NCBI RefSeq assembly: GCF_902686445.1
Contig: NC_062224.1
Coordinates: 48,793,156 to 48,857,155, forward strand
Source of the DNA: Sciurus carolinensis
Lineage: Eukaryota; Chordata; Mammalia; Rodentia; Sciuridae
Reading direction: 5' to 3'
DNA length: 64,000 bases
Shown piece by piece: positions 25,201 through 36,619 of the stretch (the stretch's first letter is position 1; the number at the start of each line of letters is the position of its first letter). A model generated the notes under the pieces. The model made no database searches. It was not told the DNA's origin and saw only the letters and a program-made list of their open reading frames with translations. The translations under genes and the position numbers were made by a program.

Positions 25201-25671
25201 GTAGTTAAGAAAAAAAAGAACATAAAGTAAAACAATGTAAAAATAATTAGACTAATTCTCTAAACACATGCAACACGGTCTCAGGAGGGGAGAGGAGAAA
25301 GCACTTTTTCATTGCTTCTCCTTTCCAGTTCCGCCTGGTTATGGCACCTTTGGTCATCTAAACAGCACTTCTATTACACTCACCTGTGACCCTGAGGTCA
25401 TCTAGGTACAGGTGTGTATCACTTAGGATACAGGTTAAATTCCTTTAGCAACAAAACCCCCAAATATAGTGACTAAAATAAGGGATGTTCATCTCCAGAA
25501 CTGAGGGGTCTAGGTTAGCATCCAGGAACACTACCCTCCCTTGGTGAAATCTACCCTACTGTCTGTTCTGGTTCCTGAAATGAGAATCATTTATGCATCT
25601 TTCGATGGTTGAAAAAATTCAAAAGAAGAATAATATTATCATGGCACATGAGGATTACATAAAATTTGGTG

Positions 25672-25850
25672 CCGGTTAAATAAAGTTTTATTGGAACACA
25701 GACACACTCATTCATTGACTCATTCGTGGTCACATATTGTTAATGGCTGCGTTGAATAATTGCAGCAGGGACTATATGGCTCCAAACAACTAAAACATTT
25801 ACTACCTGACTCTTTACAAAACCAGTTTGCTGAACCCAGGTCTAGATTGT
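25672..25850 (-). mobile_element. hAT-type nonautonomous DNA transposon
   Basis: AATAAAGTTTTATTGGAACACAG, ATATTGTTAATGGCTGCGTTG, AAACATTTACTACCTGACTC and TTTACAAAACCAGTTTGCTGAACC are the reverse-orientation blocks of the family seen at 12204. Confidence 0.75.
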
Positions 25851-25957
25851 CCTGACAGATCTCACCGAAGTGGTCCATTTGAGGCTCCTGATTCTTTTTG
25901 TCTTTGACTCTGCTGCTCTTTATATTGTTATCTGCTTAACTGACTGGGGTCACTGAT

Positions 25958-26336
25958 TCTTATGGACTGAATTTCATCCTCTAGAAATTCATATTTAAAA
26001 GTCTTAACCCCAGATCCAACTGATTTTGTAAATAGAGTTTTTAACAGGGTAATTTAAATAAATGAGGTCATAAGAGTGGGGACTAAATCTGATAGGACCG
26101 GTGTCTATATAAGAGGAAGAGATACCAGATCTGATGTCCCCCTCTACCCCCCCACACACGTGGGCACAAGAGGCAAGGTCATGAGAAGGTGCTCTTCAAA
26201 CCAGGAGGAAAGGATGCACCAGAAATCACCTTGGCCTTAGATGTTGAGCCTCCAGAGCTGTGAAAAAATAAATTTCTGTTCTTGAAGAACTCCAGAGTGT
26301 GGTATTCTGTTATGGTAGCCTGGACAGACCAATATA
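25958..26336 (+). mobile_element. MLT1-like LTR (ERVL-MaLR)
   Basis: Starts TATGGACTGAATTTCATCC and has AAATGAGGTCATAAGAGTGGGGAC, TGATAGGACCGGTGTCTATATAAGAGGAAGAG, GAGCCTCCAGAGCTGTGAAAAAATAAATTTCTGTT (poly(A) signal) and GTGGTATTCTGTTATGG near the end. All are in MLT1 order and + sense. Solo LTR without internal genes. Confidence 0.85.
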
Positions 26337-26674
26337 CTGCCACATCTTTGCTTCAATCCTGGGAACCAGGGAAGCGTTAAAGGGGAGGGCAAGCAATTTC
26401 CTTGTAATCATGTTACTAGAAGTTGCACACATCAATTCTGCTCACATTTTTCTTTGATGATCTTTTCAGATATCCTACACATAGATAATAATGAAATTAT
26501 AAAATAAAAGGTTGGATAGATTGGGGGAGAGGTCAACTGAAAGCTTGACACACCTTGAAGTGCATATAGAACTTAAACCTTTAAAATCTGATTACCTGAA
26601 GTCCATGAGGTTCCTCATATATAGTCCTACCAGCCAATGATCAAAACTCTTCACTCTATTACAGTGGCCATTGG

Positions 26675-26810
26675 GTTTGTTTGTTTGTTTATCCTAAGAT
26701 AGGGTCTTGCTATGTCGCCCAGGCTAGGCTCCAACTCCTGGGTCTCAAGCAATCCTCCCTCTTCAGCCTCCTGAGTAACTGGGACAACAGGTGCTTGCCA
26801 CTTACACCTG
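26675..26810 (-). mobile_element. B1-type monomer SINE
   Basis: GATAGGGTCTTGCTATGTCGCCCAGGCTAGGCTC and CAGCCTCCTGAGTAACTGGGACAACAGGTGC are the antisense 7SL/B1 pattern. The (GTTT)n at its left is the reversed A-rich tail. No ID half. Confidence 0.85.
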
Positions 26811-27639
26811 GGAAAATGGGGACTTCTTGACATAAAGGTAAATTGGTTTTCGAATTGGAATAGTCTTCCAAAAATAATTTTAGTATTTAAATATGCATTT
26901 TAAGCATGACATGTTCTCAAGAAACCTAATGGATAGTGTATTTTCATGTGTTTAATGTAATAGATTCAGTAATTGTTGGTGATTACTTAAGATAGTTTGG
27001 TATCAAGGCAAAGAGAATATTATTTTGAGCCCTATGAGTTGGAATAAGAAGCCTACTTGAATCTCAGTTCTATTGATTTCTTATTACTTGTATTTTCTGT
27101 GGTTACACATAATTTTTTTTAGATTACAGTGACAAAATACTTGTATTTTAAAAGTTCAGGGTGAATTTGATTTATGTATAATCATTATCAAGAGTTCTTA
27201 TCTTGAGTTGTTTTGTGGAGGGGAAATTTGTTTACATTACACTAAAATTAAACACAGAAAGAGATGCAGTTTATTCATCATTTTTATAAGCAACCCCTAA
27301 TTGCTTGTGGTAATTTACGATGATTTGAAAAGCTATGTGTAGGTACACTGCACCTGAAGATTGTGACTGCCGGGAACTATACTCCTGCTTCTCATTTGAT
27401 AAAGGACAACTTTATCCTACTCCATTGTTGAATCAACCATCTAAATTGGAACCATAACCAGGCGATTCACATTACTATGTCAGTATTGACATGTTCTGAT
27501 AATAGAAACAGTAGATTATTGAAAGTCTTTGGAGTGCAAGGTGTTCTTTAAAAATTGAAGATAAAATTTATTAAAGTATATTGGGCATTTTGCAACATTT
27601 CCCAAAATCATGTTAGACCAACTTACATATGGAAATGAA

Positions 27640-28790
27640 TTTTCCACATATATGATAAAAGTTACTTAAGTCAGTTGGGATAAATTATTTAATATATTCC
27701 ATAGGAATAATCAGCTATTCAATTGGAAATTTTAAAAATTCAAGTTAAATTTCTACCTCACAACATACACAAATGAATTTCAGAAGGATTAAAGAACCAA
27801 GTGAAAACATTTTCTAAAAGTATTATAAGAAAATATAGTAAAAGTCTTTAAACGAGGCTCAGAACCAGGAATCCAGAAAAGAAAAGACAGAACCTGACCT
27901 ATATTTATGTTTAAGCCTTCTGGAAGACAAAGACAAAATCGGCAAAAGGTAACATATTTACAAATACATAAAGAGTATATATCATGGAATGAGGGTTTAC
28001 TAATGAGATTTTTAAACTGATAAGTCATCAAATAAGAGTGTAGGCAAAGGCAATTCAATTAAGAAACACAAATGTCTTAAAAGGGAAAAGGTTCTTGAAT
28101 GAGACATTATTTTGCTCATTACATATCTAGGTAAACACAATAAAGACTGAATCTATGCAATGCTGTGTAGCACGTTAGGAAATGGAGACTCATCAGTGGG
28201 AGTATAGGTTGAAGGTGAATTTGGATTTATCGAAATTTAAAAACCATGTTTCTTTCAATCTAGCAGTTCTACTTTCTTGTAGCTATCCCTACAGGAATAC
28301 TTAAGGATGTTTAGAAGCAAGCTGTACAAATTTGTTCACAAGTTCATAATAATGGAAATTAGAAAGAGAAATGTTCATAGAGGAATGATTAAATACACAC
28401 CTCATTATATAATTGTTTAAAAGAGTTATGGTTATACACACTAATAGGAATGAACTCTGAAATAAATCATTGAGTGAAAAAACAAGCATTTTAATACTGT
28501 CTGTGTGAGTGTGTAACTTAAATACTGTATGGTCTCATTTATTTAAAAAAACCCTCATAAAACAAAACTATAATCTTATGTTTATGTATACACAGAAAAG
28601 GGTCACAGGGATGGACATCAAATGGACAGTAGCCATCCCTTGGTGGTTCCTTGGCAGGACATGATTGGATGGGAAGAGGCCTATAGGGACTTTCATTTGC
28701 ACTCTATTCCTTGATTGAGAGTTAATTTATGGAAAAGACCTCTGACATAAGGTGTTAATTATGCAATTAAAATTAAATTACAAACTAATC
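27640..28790 (+). mobile_element. Old L1 (L1M-type), ORF2 end and 3' UTR
   Basis: ACCTCACAACATACACAAATGAATTTCAGAAGGATTAAAG is the L1 ORF2 'QYLTPYT...NSKWIKD' region. Then come CTAGCAGTTCTACTTTCTTG, GTTCATAATAATGGAAATTAG, TAATAGGAATGAACTCTGAAATAAATCATTGAG and TGTATGGTCTCATTTAT, the terminal landmarks of old L1s. No intact ORF remains. Confidence 0.75.
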
Positions 28791-28799
28791 AAAAATACC

Positions 28800-30800
28800 T
28801 TGTAAGATATTCTGGGGCCACATTCTACTCGTTTGCTCACAATGTTCTTGTGTCTTTCACCACTGATCATGTTGTTCCACTTAAGCACTCTGACACATAG
28901 AGCTCTACAAGTCAGATTGGCTAAGTGTGAGGTGAACTTGCTATTTGTTAATTAATTTGCTCTTTTACAACATTTAGGCAGAAACTCACTACTTTATATC
29001 ATTTGGCCATTCCCTGCCTATAAGTAATAATTGGAAAAGGGATTTTAAAAGCACTCATTATTTTTAAACATTTTGACTTATATTTATTCTGAAATATAAG
29101 GGTACCTTGGTAAAAATATCAAAATGCTAAAACCAAAGGCTTTCTTACGTTGCTAGAAAGTAAAAATCACATATATTTATGTTTAATGCAATTAAAATTT
29201 CTGCCAAGTGTTCTTATTTAACATCTTTCTAGTTTCAGCAACAGCAATATATTACTTTCACATTTTAAAAAAATACAATAATAATAGTGTGAAGCAAGCT
29301 TGTGGAAAAGTTATCATCTTCATTTCATACTGTAGTAAATTCAGCCTAAACCAACATCAGATCAACCAGAATTAGGTTTAGGACTCAAGTTTTCTGACTT
29401 CTGGTCTAAGTTTTCTTTTTCTTTTTACTTTCCCTTACTTAAGACCATCTCCCAAAACTACATATATTTTCTGAAATCTTATAACAGTGTTGTCAATATT
29501 GGAAGTTTTACTTCTGAAGGTTATAATTCAGCATTTCATAGATTGAGATTGGAATATACCATAAGAAGCTAAGTAAAATGCAATTTTGAAAAAGGTGAAA
29601 TCTAATATAATAAATATATTTAAATTGTGGATGAAGAAGAAACTTTCTTCTTGCATGGAGGATAAACATTGTAAAAGTAAAATTTTGATCTATTACAAAA
29701 TAAATGCCCATTTGTTTAGCAGAGAGGGATTCTTCACACTCTTTCATTTTTAAAGTGGACACTCCATTGTTCTTTCATTTTAGTATGGATTCTAATTATT
29801 ATACTACAGTTTAAAGGAATTATCATATATTAGTTTCAATGACATCACCTGAGACTAAGCTGTGTATTATTCCTATACCAAATAAAATAGTTTTGTGAAA
29901 CATTTTTGCTGTTTATTTTATTTCAAGTTTCAAGAAAACAAATCTTACATGTCAAAATATCTTAAATTGAAGTCCTCAAAATGCATTTTAAAAATTTGTA
30001 AATACTTTCATAAATTTACAAAATTTACAAAGTAAATTTTAGCCCTTGTTAAAGTACTAAAAGAACAAAATTCATTTGTCTTATAGTAGCATGTACTATA
30101 TAGCATACAGCTCAATAATCAGAATATTATGAAATTGCAAGGAACTGCATACATGCTTGTTGCTTTACTTGTACCGGGAAAGCTGATCAAAAAGAATACA
30201 TCAGAGAACCATTTACAACTGATTTCATTATAATGTCTGGTGACCATTATCACTCATAGAGACCATAAAAGAGTATGGGACTCTTTCTTCCTATGAATTG
30301 TCAGTTAGACCTCCTTCTGTTCTAAAACATACTTGCTAGAAAAATCAATGACTGAAACCTTGTGATGTGTCCCTGTCTTTAGTTTCTACAGCGAAACCTG
30401 TTATTGAACCGACTCTACAAGTGCAGAGACAAAGAATAGCCTTGAGCTCTGCAAGGACAAGTCCTGTTTTAAAGGAGAACCAAGGAGATTGGGAAACGTG
30501 ATCAAATGATAACATGTATCTCTCTGGTGAGCAAAAATGTAAACCCACCCTCCTACCCGCTTTAGACTGTGTCACTGCCTGGTTTCCTGTCACATATTTT
30601 GGGAGATGATAGATTTGAAAATTCGAGGATGTGATTATTCTTGGAAAGATCAGTTTTAGTGTATATTTTAAACACTTCTAGGATACAATAAAGAAAAATG
30701 CTTAGGTGGGCCCCTACCTCAGCACTGGTCAGTCATCTTTAGAGGATAAAAGGGCAAATAATGCTATGTCTTTTAAGTTTGGGGGAATCTACTTTCGCTC
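28800..30800. other. Intergenic, no gene seen
   Basis: About 2 kb of AT-rich DNA between the old L1 and the MKX upstream region. No repeat family or coding signal is recognised. Confidence 0.5.
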
Positions 30801-31380
30801 TTAAAAAAGATGAAAGGTGTCACAGAAGCAGCAGGATAGGCATCCAGAGCGCAGCGGCTTGATGCTCAGCGAGCGCCTTAGGGATATTCTAAGCTGCCAG
30901 AAACTCTGAGCTTACAGATACACCTAAGCCGGAGCTTGGTTCCTCATATTTGGTGGGTAGCAAAGTATCATCGATAAGAGAATCTGGTAGTCATTCTCTC
31001 TCTTTACACTGTGTCCTAGCTCGAGATTTTTTCCAAGTTCCATTCTCTTTGATGCATACAGATCGTTGGTTCTGGGCTCTCAATGTCTTCCACACTTGGG
31101 TCACCCTAGCTTAGGCACCTGGGCTCGCCTTGACCCATCTTTGCCTTCCGCCATTCCTATGCATGTGGCGGGTGCAACTTCTTCAGCGCTTGTCTCAGGA
31201 GTATGTCTGCCCTTGACTCAGACAACCAGGACTTCAAGAAATCCAGTGACACCAGAAAAGAGGCTCCCAGGACACAAGAACCTCCAGCAATACGCTCATG
31301 TGTTGGAGACGCAAATCAGATTTCTAACTTCAGCTAATCGCAAGGAAAATATAGCTCGGGTCACAGTGGCCTCTTCCGAC
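30800..31380. promoter_or_regulatory. MKX proximal upstream region
   Basis: A transition from AT-rich to CpG-containing DNA immediately upstream of the island, free of transposons. CG pairs begin at about 30847. Likely holds proximal control elements; no specific factor site is claimed. The 105-codon ORF at 31066-31383 has no known domain. Confidence 0.4.
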
Positions 31381-31829
31381 TAGCCACGCGCGGTGAAATT
31401 TCCAGCACTCGAACCAGCTAAGACAGTGGATTTGCACCACAGCCTCTCAGCTCCCCGAGCAGGAGCTGAGCGCTCCCGGCGGCTTCTCCAATTTCTCGCA
31501 TAAGTGCGAAGGAAATAGCCCCTTTTGCTCCGCGATTGCAAGGTCAGGGGCTCTGGGAGCTGCGCCTGGCAGGGGAGGACTCCGCTGGCCGGGGGCTCCC
31601 CAGAGGCGCCCGGGCGGCGGCTTTTCTCCTAGGGGTTAACAGCAGCTCCAGCGGCCCGGCGGGCGCGGACGCTTCCTCTTCGCCCGCCCGGGAACATGGA
31701 TACTGCGCCCGCAGGATGTTCGCCGGCTGGGCCAGGCAGTCAGGAAACATGAGAAGGCCTCGGTATTCCTGTTCCCGGGCCGCGCGCGCCCGTCTGGGTA
31801 AATAAAGCCGAGACGACGGTGGTGGCGGC

Positions 31830-31942
31830 GGCGAGCGCGCTGAAGACCGCGCGGCGAACATGCGGCGGGGATGGGAATGCGCCTAGCTTCGAGGTGGGAG
31901 AGCCAGCCGCCTTGCCGCCGGCCGCGGGACCGGTTGCTACAG
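31830..31942 (+). other. MKX: Predicted MKX exon 1 (5' UTR only)
   Basis: The right border is a good donor: the exon would end in CTACAG followed by GTACAG at 31943. It lies in the CpG island about 2 kb before the coding exon, and coding exon 2 has a clear acceptor that demands an upstream exon. The left border (transcription start) is only estimated from the A/T box at 31798-31805. The leader holds AUGs at 31860, 31871 and 31877; the first opens an 8-codon uORF ending at 31886, while the other two stay open to the donor. Another first exon elsewhere in the island cannot be excluded. Confidence 0.5.
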
Positions 31943-33988
31943 GTACAGCCCTTGCGCCGCTGTGTTCTCTCCTGGTACGGCGAAACGTGAGGCTTGCTCT
32001 GACTCTCCAGCTTCCCCTTTCTTCTGCCCTCGAGAGCCTAGGCTCTCCCAGCCCTCCCCCCACTTTTCTCCGAAGTCTGGTTGGGATGCGCCCAGGTGGT
32101 GGTCAGGGGTGGCCCGAGGGTCTGCTAAGAGCCTGAAAACCCACCTGGCCCCTCATCCTTTTCTTTAAAATTATTGGCTGGCCTTGGGCGGGGCAGATCA
32201 CTCCCCAGCACAATTTGGGGTGAATTGAATAAGTGTGGAACACAAGAGCCGAGAAAAGACGGTGGGAACCCCTCGGGGAATCCTGGGGAGAGTTAAGAAC
32301 CGCTGATCACGCGCCCCCGGACCCACTGCAATGGGACCAAACTCTGGGACCTTTGCCACCTCCTACCACTGTGCCTGCTGTCCGAAGACCCACACCGCGC
32401 GTGGAGTCCGTGGTTGCAAAAAGGGTCCGAAAAGGTAAACCTCGCCATGACTTCTCTAGGAAAAAGCACACCCTTGCAGAAGAGGACAGGGCTGGGATGG
32501 GGACAGATGGAGGGTCTGGGGTGGGATGTCTTGTATAAAATAAAGCAGAATGAACGCAAATCACTAAGCGCAGTGGTTTAAAAAGAAAGTGACTGTAGAA
32601 GAGGGACTTCGAGCACGAAAATTTGCTTTGACACTTATTGCTGAGGATGTGTGCACATCCCAAGCACGTACCTGTTTGCACGGGGGGACTCAGTCCTAGA
32701 GGACAAGCGACAACCGGCAGAGGTCTGACTTTAGCTTCCTGACGAAAAGTGATGGTGGCTGTCGTTTAATCACTGTGGCTATGGTCCTAAATGTCGCGCG
32801 TGGCCACTGCTGCAGTGGCCGGAGGGCGGGGCGGGGGGCGTTGGCGAGTGTAGGATCTCCGAGAGGTAGTGAATGTGTGTTTGTGAGTGTGTGTGGGTGG
32901 GGGTTGCAGCCAGTAGCGCGCGCGGCGGATTGAGGGGGCGTTGGCAGCGAAGTGGAGACAGCTCTGAGGAAAAGGGAGCTGCCCAGAAGCGTAAGGCGGA
33001 GAGAAGGGGTGGGCGAGGGCGTCCGCGCACCTCGGGGCGCTAATTGGGGTGTCTTCTGGCTGCACAAGCTGGATCTGGAGGTCCGCGCGTGGCGGGCAGC
33101 AACTCTGGAGGTAAACTGCAGGCTTTCGCTGACCTAGGAAACCTCAGGCTGAGGGGTGCGCTATCCACGCCGCCTCCTGTTTACGCTTCTGATACCTTTT
33201 CAACCTCTGAAATGGGCTCCGGATCTCTGGTCTCCCACCTGCGCAACGCTGGCTACAGTAACCCCGGGACTCGGACCCAGGTGTCTTGAACCTATCAGAA
33301 CCCTGAGCGTCCTCCAACGGGATGATAGGAAGACTGAGGGGGTGGGGAGAATGTTTGTCCCTGATGCCACTTAGCTTTCTAATTCTGGAGGCCGTTCCTT
33401 ACTTTCCCCTACCCTTACCCCAAAGGTTTCAACCAAACCATTCAGGATCTAGAACACATGAAAAACTCTGAAATCCCGATATGGCCTGTGACTCATTAAC
33501 TAAGTCTTGCAAATGCAGTTGTTCACATTACCCTAACTCTTGCCTTTCTTCCAACCCCTCCGGACGACCCCAGTGTCTTTAATCTGATATTGTGATTAAA
33601 TAACACGAGGTGCCCTTAGCCTATCATGGTCCGCTATTCTGAGTGTACTTCTCCCAAAGATCTATAGTCTTGTTTGGGAATTACTTTCCTGTGCCTCCGT
33701 GGGTAAATTATTCATGTTTGAAGTTCTAGAGGCGGAGGTGGGTGCTTCATCGCCCGAGCAAGGAGAAGGGTGGGGACCTGTCCCATGATTGTGTGATGGT
33801 GGTGGTGTTTGTGGAATGGAAGGGGAGGATAGCCAGGTAGGAAGAGGCGGGCGTTCCCTGGTCCAGAAGCTGCGGTGCAGCTCCGCCCCTCAACTCCGCA
33901 GCCTGTCTCCCCTGCCAAATTCAGGGCCCAGGACCTGCAGGAATCTGAGTACTGTCAGCGAGTAACGTGATGCACCTTTATCTCCTAG
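31943..33988 (+). other. MKX intron 1
   Basis: GC-rich intron inside the CpG island, about 2.0 kb. It contains a G-run cluster near 32823-32840 (GC boxes, possible G-quadruplex), a GT-rich patch at 32872-32902 and no recognisable transposon, which is typical of developmental-gene promoters. Long ORFs on both strands here are what high GC produces by chance; none shows a family motif. Confidence 0.55.
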
Positions 33989-34070
33989 AACCCGAGCCCT
34001 GTTGCGGAGCTCCTGGCGGCCCGGCTCCAAGGCGCTGCGGCCGCGCCACGCGTCCCTACCAACCCGCACC
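33989..34070 (+). other. MKX: MKX exon 2, 5' UTR part
   Basis: The acceptor is a pyrimidine-rich tract (ttatctcctag) ending at 33988, so the exon begins at 33989. These 82 bases precede the start codon. They contain no ATG and no in-frame stop relative to the MKX frame, so initiation relies on the ATG at 34071. The segment is very GC-rich. Confidence 0.75.
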
Positions 34071-34258
34071 ATGAACACTATCGTCTTCAACAAGCTCAGC
34101 GGCGCGGTGCTTTTTGAGGATCGAGGCGCTCCAGAGCGGGAGCGGGGCGGTCGGCCCTATGGCGGTGTCCTGGACAGTCCACACGCCCGTCCCGAGGTGG
34201 GCATTCCCGACGGCCCGCCCCTCAAGGACAACCTCGGCCTGAGACACCGAAGGACCGG
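34071..34258 (+). CDS. MKX: MKX coding exon 2 (start codon, N-terminal region)
   Basis: Encodes residues 1-62 plus two bases of codon 63. It starts MNTIVFNKLSGAVLFED, the characteristic Mohawk N-terminus, and continues through an arginine/glycine-rich stretch to LRHRRTG. The start ATG at 34071 has A at -3 (good Kozak context). The first AUG in this exon is chosen because it gives the known family N-terminus. The donor is ACCGG followed by GTATGC at 34259; GG joins G of exon 3 to make the glycine codon. This part lies outside the homeodomain and is expected to be mostly disordered. The exon sits inside the CpG island, and its first bases may be overlapped by a uORF from exon 1 (see findings). 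Confidence 0.97.
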
Positions 34259-36073
34259 GTATGCCTACGCTACCGGGAGCACTATCGGCCTGCAACCCGG
34301 AGGGGTGGTGGTGGGGAGAGGGGGAGAACCACACAGGAGTCTTAGTGGACACTGACCCGCAGGTCGGGGTCCCAGAGTTCTCCCAAGAGGGCAGATGGGC
34401 GCCTTCTAGGCCCATGCGTCCTTATTTTGAGGGGTTAGCATCTCAAAGCATGAGGGATCAGTTCGTTAGAACGGTTCCAAAGAGGGGTGTCGGAAACTGA
34501 GTTGGAACTGTCCCCAGTCTTCTGCTACCTGGACCTTAGGGTAGTTTCTGCCCTGCCCGGTGCCGCGAACACAGAAGGGACTGAGCGGGATGCAGAGGAA
34601 TAGAGCAGGGTTAAGTAGTCGGGGATTCCCAGTTCAGCATTAGAGGTTTCTTCTTGTCACTGGCGGCCCTGGCGGAGACCCCGCGGCTCGGCTGGCCTTG
34701 GGCTAGGTGTTGGGAAGGTCGACTTCCGCAGGGCGTCCCAGGAGCGCTCGCAGCTCGGCGGGGCCCGCAGCGAACCCGGAGGGGAAGGCCCCGGGCCTGC
34801 CGGACCGGCTTTCGGTTTAGCGGGGTGAGTGGGGTGCTGGGAACCGGGAACTTGCGGGTGGGCCATCTGCTACCGCTGCCAGGGCTTGGAGGGCAGTCTC
34901 CACCCGGCCAGGTCCCGGCGATTCCTGGAGGGGCCCCGCTTGGGAGGGGCATACGTCCTGGCCACCTCCACCTGAACGATTGCATCAGCTGCTTGTTCTG
35001 CGGCGTTGCTGGTTAGTAAAATAGAGATTAAGTTTCGTCAAAATGTTACTACCAGTGGTTCGGATGGAATTGCATTTCAAAGTGTTTAAAGAGGCAGAAG
35101 CCCAGAAGGCAGGGCAGAGGCGCAGGCGCACGAGCTCCATGAAGCGACCCAGCGAGCTGGCGGCTGCGGGGCGACACCTCCCGGAGCCTGCGGGGAGCGC
35201 AGCGCCAGAAGTCCGGCTTCAGGCTCTTAGCAGTTCTGCCTCCTCCACTTCGAATTTGCTTTACCTGGGGTCTTTTTACTTTACCTGATGAGTCAGAACT
35301 TTTCATACTTTTCACCCTCCATTAGTCGGGAAAAGATCCTCAAAGCGATTTTTAGATTCCGCATCCATCTTCCACAAACCTTTCCTTTGGAAAGTTCCCC
35401 CTTCCCCCAAAGGATCAGAAGAAGAAAATGAGAGCTCCGAGAGCTGGAGCGGCCATCATTCTTTGTTTTATTCCTGCTCTCCAGTGGGTGACCTTTTCCT
35501 TGACCACAAGTGACTGAAACCCGGGGTGCCAGGCAGAAAGGAGTTCCCTGAAAGGACGTTGGAAAGCGGGTGGCTGACCCAACTCTGCTGATGGTGCCAG
35601 GGCCGCTCAAGGGCGTGGTGCTAGCGGGCAAAGGACGAGTTACAATCAGTTCAGTTTTCCAGACCTTCAGTCTTAATAACAGTTTTCTTTAAATCACTTA
35701 ACCTGATCCCCTGAACATCTGAGTTGCTGGGTTCGCGATATCCCGCCTTTCAAGTAAAACAGAGTCCTGTCCTGCACTGCCATATGACCCTCTGCGACAA
35801 GCAGGCTATTTCAAAGAAAGACGCTGAGGAGCTGATACTCCATCCAGAAATCGTGTGACTTTCTTCCCTTGCTTTGCCCCAACCTCGGGGTAACGCAGAG
35901 CCCGGGCGCACAACCGAGCTGAGGTGCTCTGCTGTACCAGGCTGGAGCTCCTCTACCATTGACCACCAGATGCGGGCTGCGGCCCCAGAAATGCGTCCTG
36001 GAATAGAGGGTTCTAACCCGCAGCCCCCAAATGGCTCCGCTCACCGCGGCCTCCTCTTTTCCCTGTGTCCCAG
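34259..36073 (+). other. MKX intron 2
   Basis: About 1.8 kb between two certain exons. The first part (about 34560-35230) is a continuation of the CpG-rich region; the rest is of moderate GC. I see no interspersed repeat in it. The frame leading into exon 3 is open for a long stretch before the acceptor (see findings). Confidence 0.9.
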
Positions 36074-36233
36074 GGTCCGGCAGAATGGCGGGAAGGTGAG
36101 ACACAAGCGACAGGCCCTGCAAGACATGGCGAGGCCCCTCAAGCAGTGGCTTTACAAGCACCGTGACAATCCGTACCCCACCAAGACCGAGAAGATTCTC
36201 TTGGCTCTCGGCTCACAGATGACGCTAGTGCAG
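36074..36233 (+). CDS. MKX: MKX coding exon 3 (homeodomain, helices 1-2)
   Basis: Acceptor tgtcccag ends at 36073; the donor is GTGCAG followed by GTAATC at 36234. It encodes the rest of codon 63 through residue 116. The homeodomain starts about residue 71 (VRHKRQ) with helix 1 (LQDMARPLKQWLYKHRDN). Next comes the three-residue-extended loop with the P-Y-P triad at 96-98 that defines TALE homeodomains, then helix 2 (KTEKILLALGSQ). The length of 160 bp moves the phase from 2 to 0. The reading frame also stays open into intron 2 upstream (see findings). Residue 64 reads Val at the junction; my recollection of other mammals is Ala there. Confidence 0.97.
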
Positions 36234-36619
36234 GTAATCGCGACTTATCAAAGCCCGGGATCCGATCCGTTTCCCTGCGAGCGACTGAGGAGCCTGTAAA
36301 CTTAGTTTTTGTACGGTTCTGCAGGTGGCGCCTCTCCCTGGGGTCGACTGGAGCCCAGCGGAGGGAAGGGCGGGTCAAGAAACCTTGGCTTTGCATTTAA
36401 GGATGTTGAGTAGTAGGCACAGGTGCAGAATTTGACTGTGGGGAAAATTTCTGAGTTTCTTCTCATCTATCATTTCTATGCAAATGATCGGTTCAGGAGG
36501 GATTGAAGGATGAGCTGTTAGAGGAATGGAAGGTCAACTGTGGAGATATGAGAAGGAAGTTGGAAATCTGGACTTTAGAGCCACGTTATGATGAATTCAG
36601 ATGGTGCCATCCACAAGTA

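Larger units (their letters stand above)
31380..34350. promoter_or_regulatory. CpG island over MKX promoter, exon 1, intron 1 and exon 2
   Basis: The flanking DNA is AT-rich and almost free of CG, whereas this stretch is GC-rich with many unmethylated-type CG dinucleotides. They are densest at about 31440-31960, 32800-33180 and 33840-34330. Such islands mark promoters of developmental transcription factors. A short A/T box (taaataaa) at 31798-31805 sits just upstream of the inferred exon 1, and a G-rich GC-box cluster lies at 32823-32840. It has no classical strong TATA box, so start sites may be dispersed. A Polycomb-type bivalent island is plausible for such a gene but is inference. Confidence 0.85.

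Noticed and set aside
25410..25600. Possible old LTR (words such as CAACAAAACCCCCAAATATAGTGAC)
   Set aside because: Suggestive of a MER/LTR family but too diverged to name or bound safely by eye.
31536..32168. Several long ORFs on both strands in the CpG island
   Set aside because: High GC removes stop codons; the ORFs are overlapping, compositionally biased (Ala/Arg/Pro) and lack family motifs.
32293..33067. Minus-strand ORFs of 83-124 codons in MKX intron 1
   Set aside because: Same GC effect; no domain and no splice or promoter logic.
34002..34355. Reading the MKX N-terminus as starting at 34002 or continuing to 34355
   Set aside because: 34002 is TTG, not ATG; the ATG at 34071 gives the family N-terminus, and residues after 34258 are intronic.
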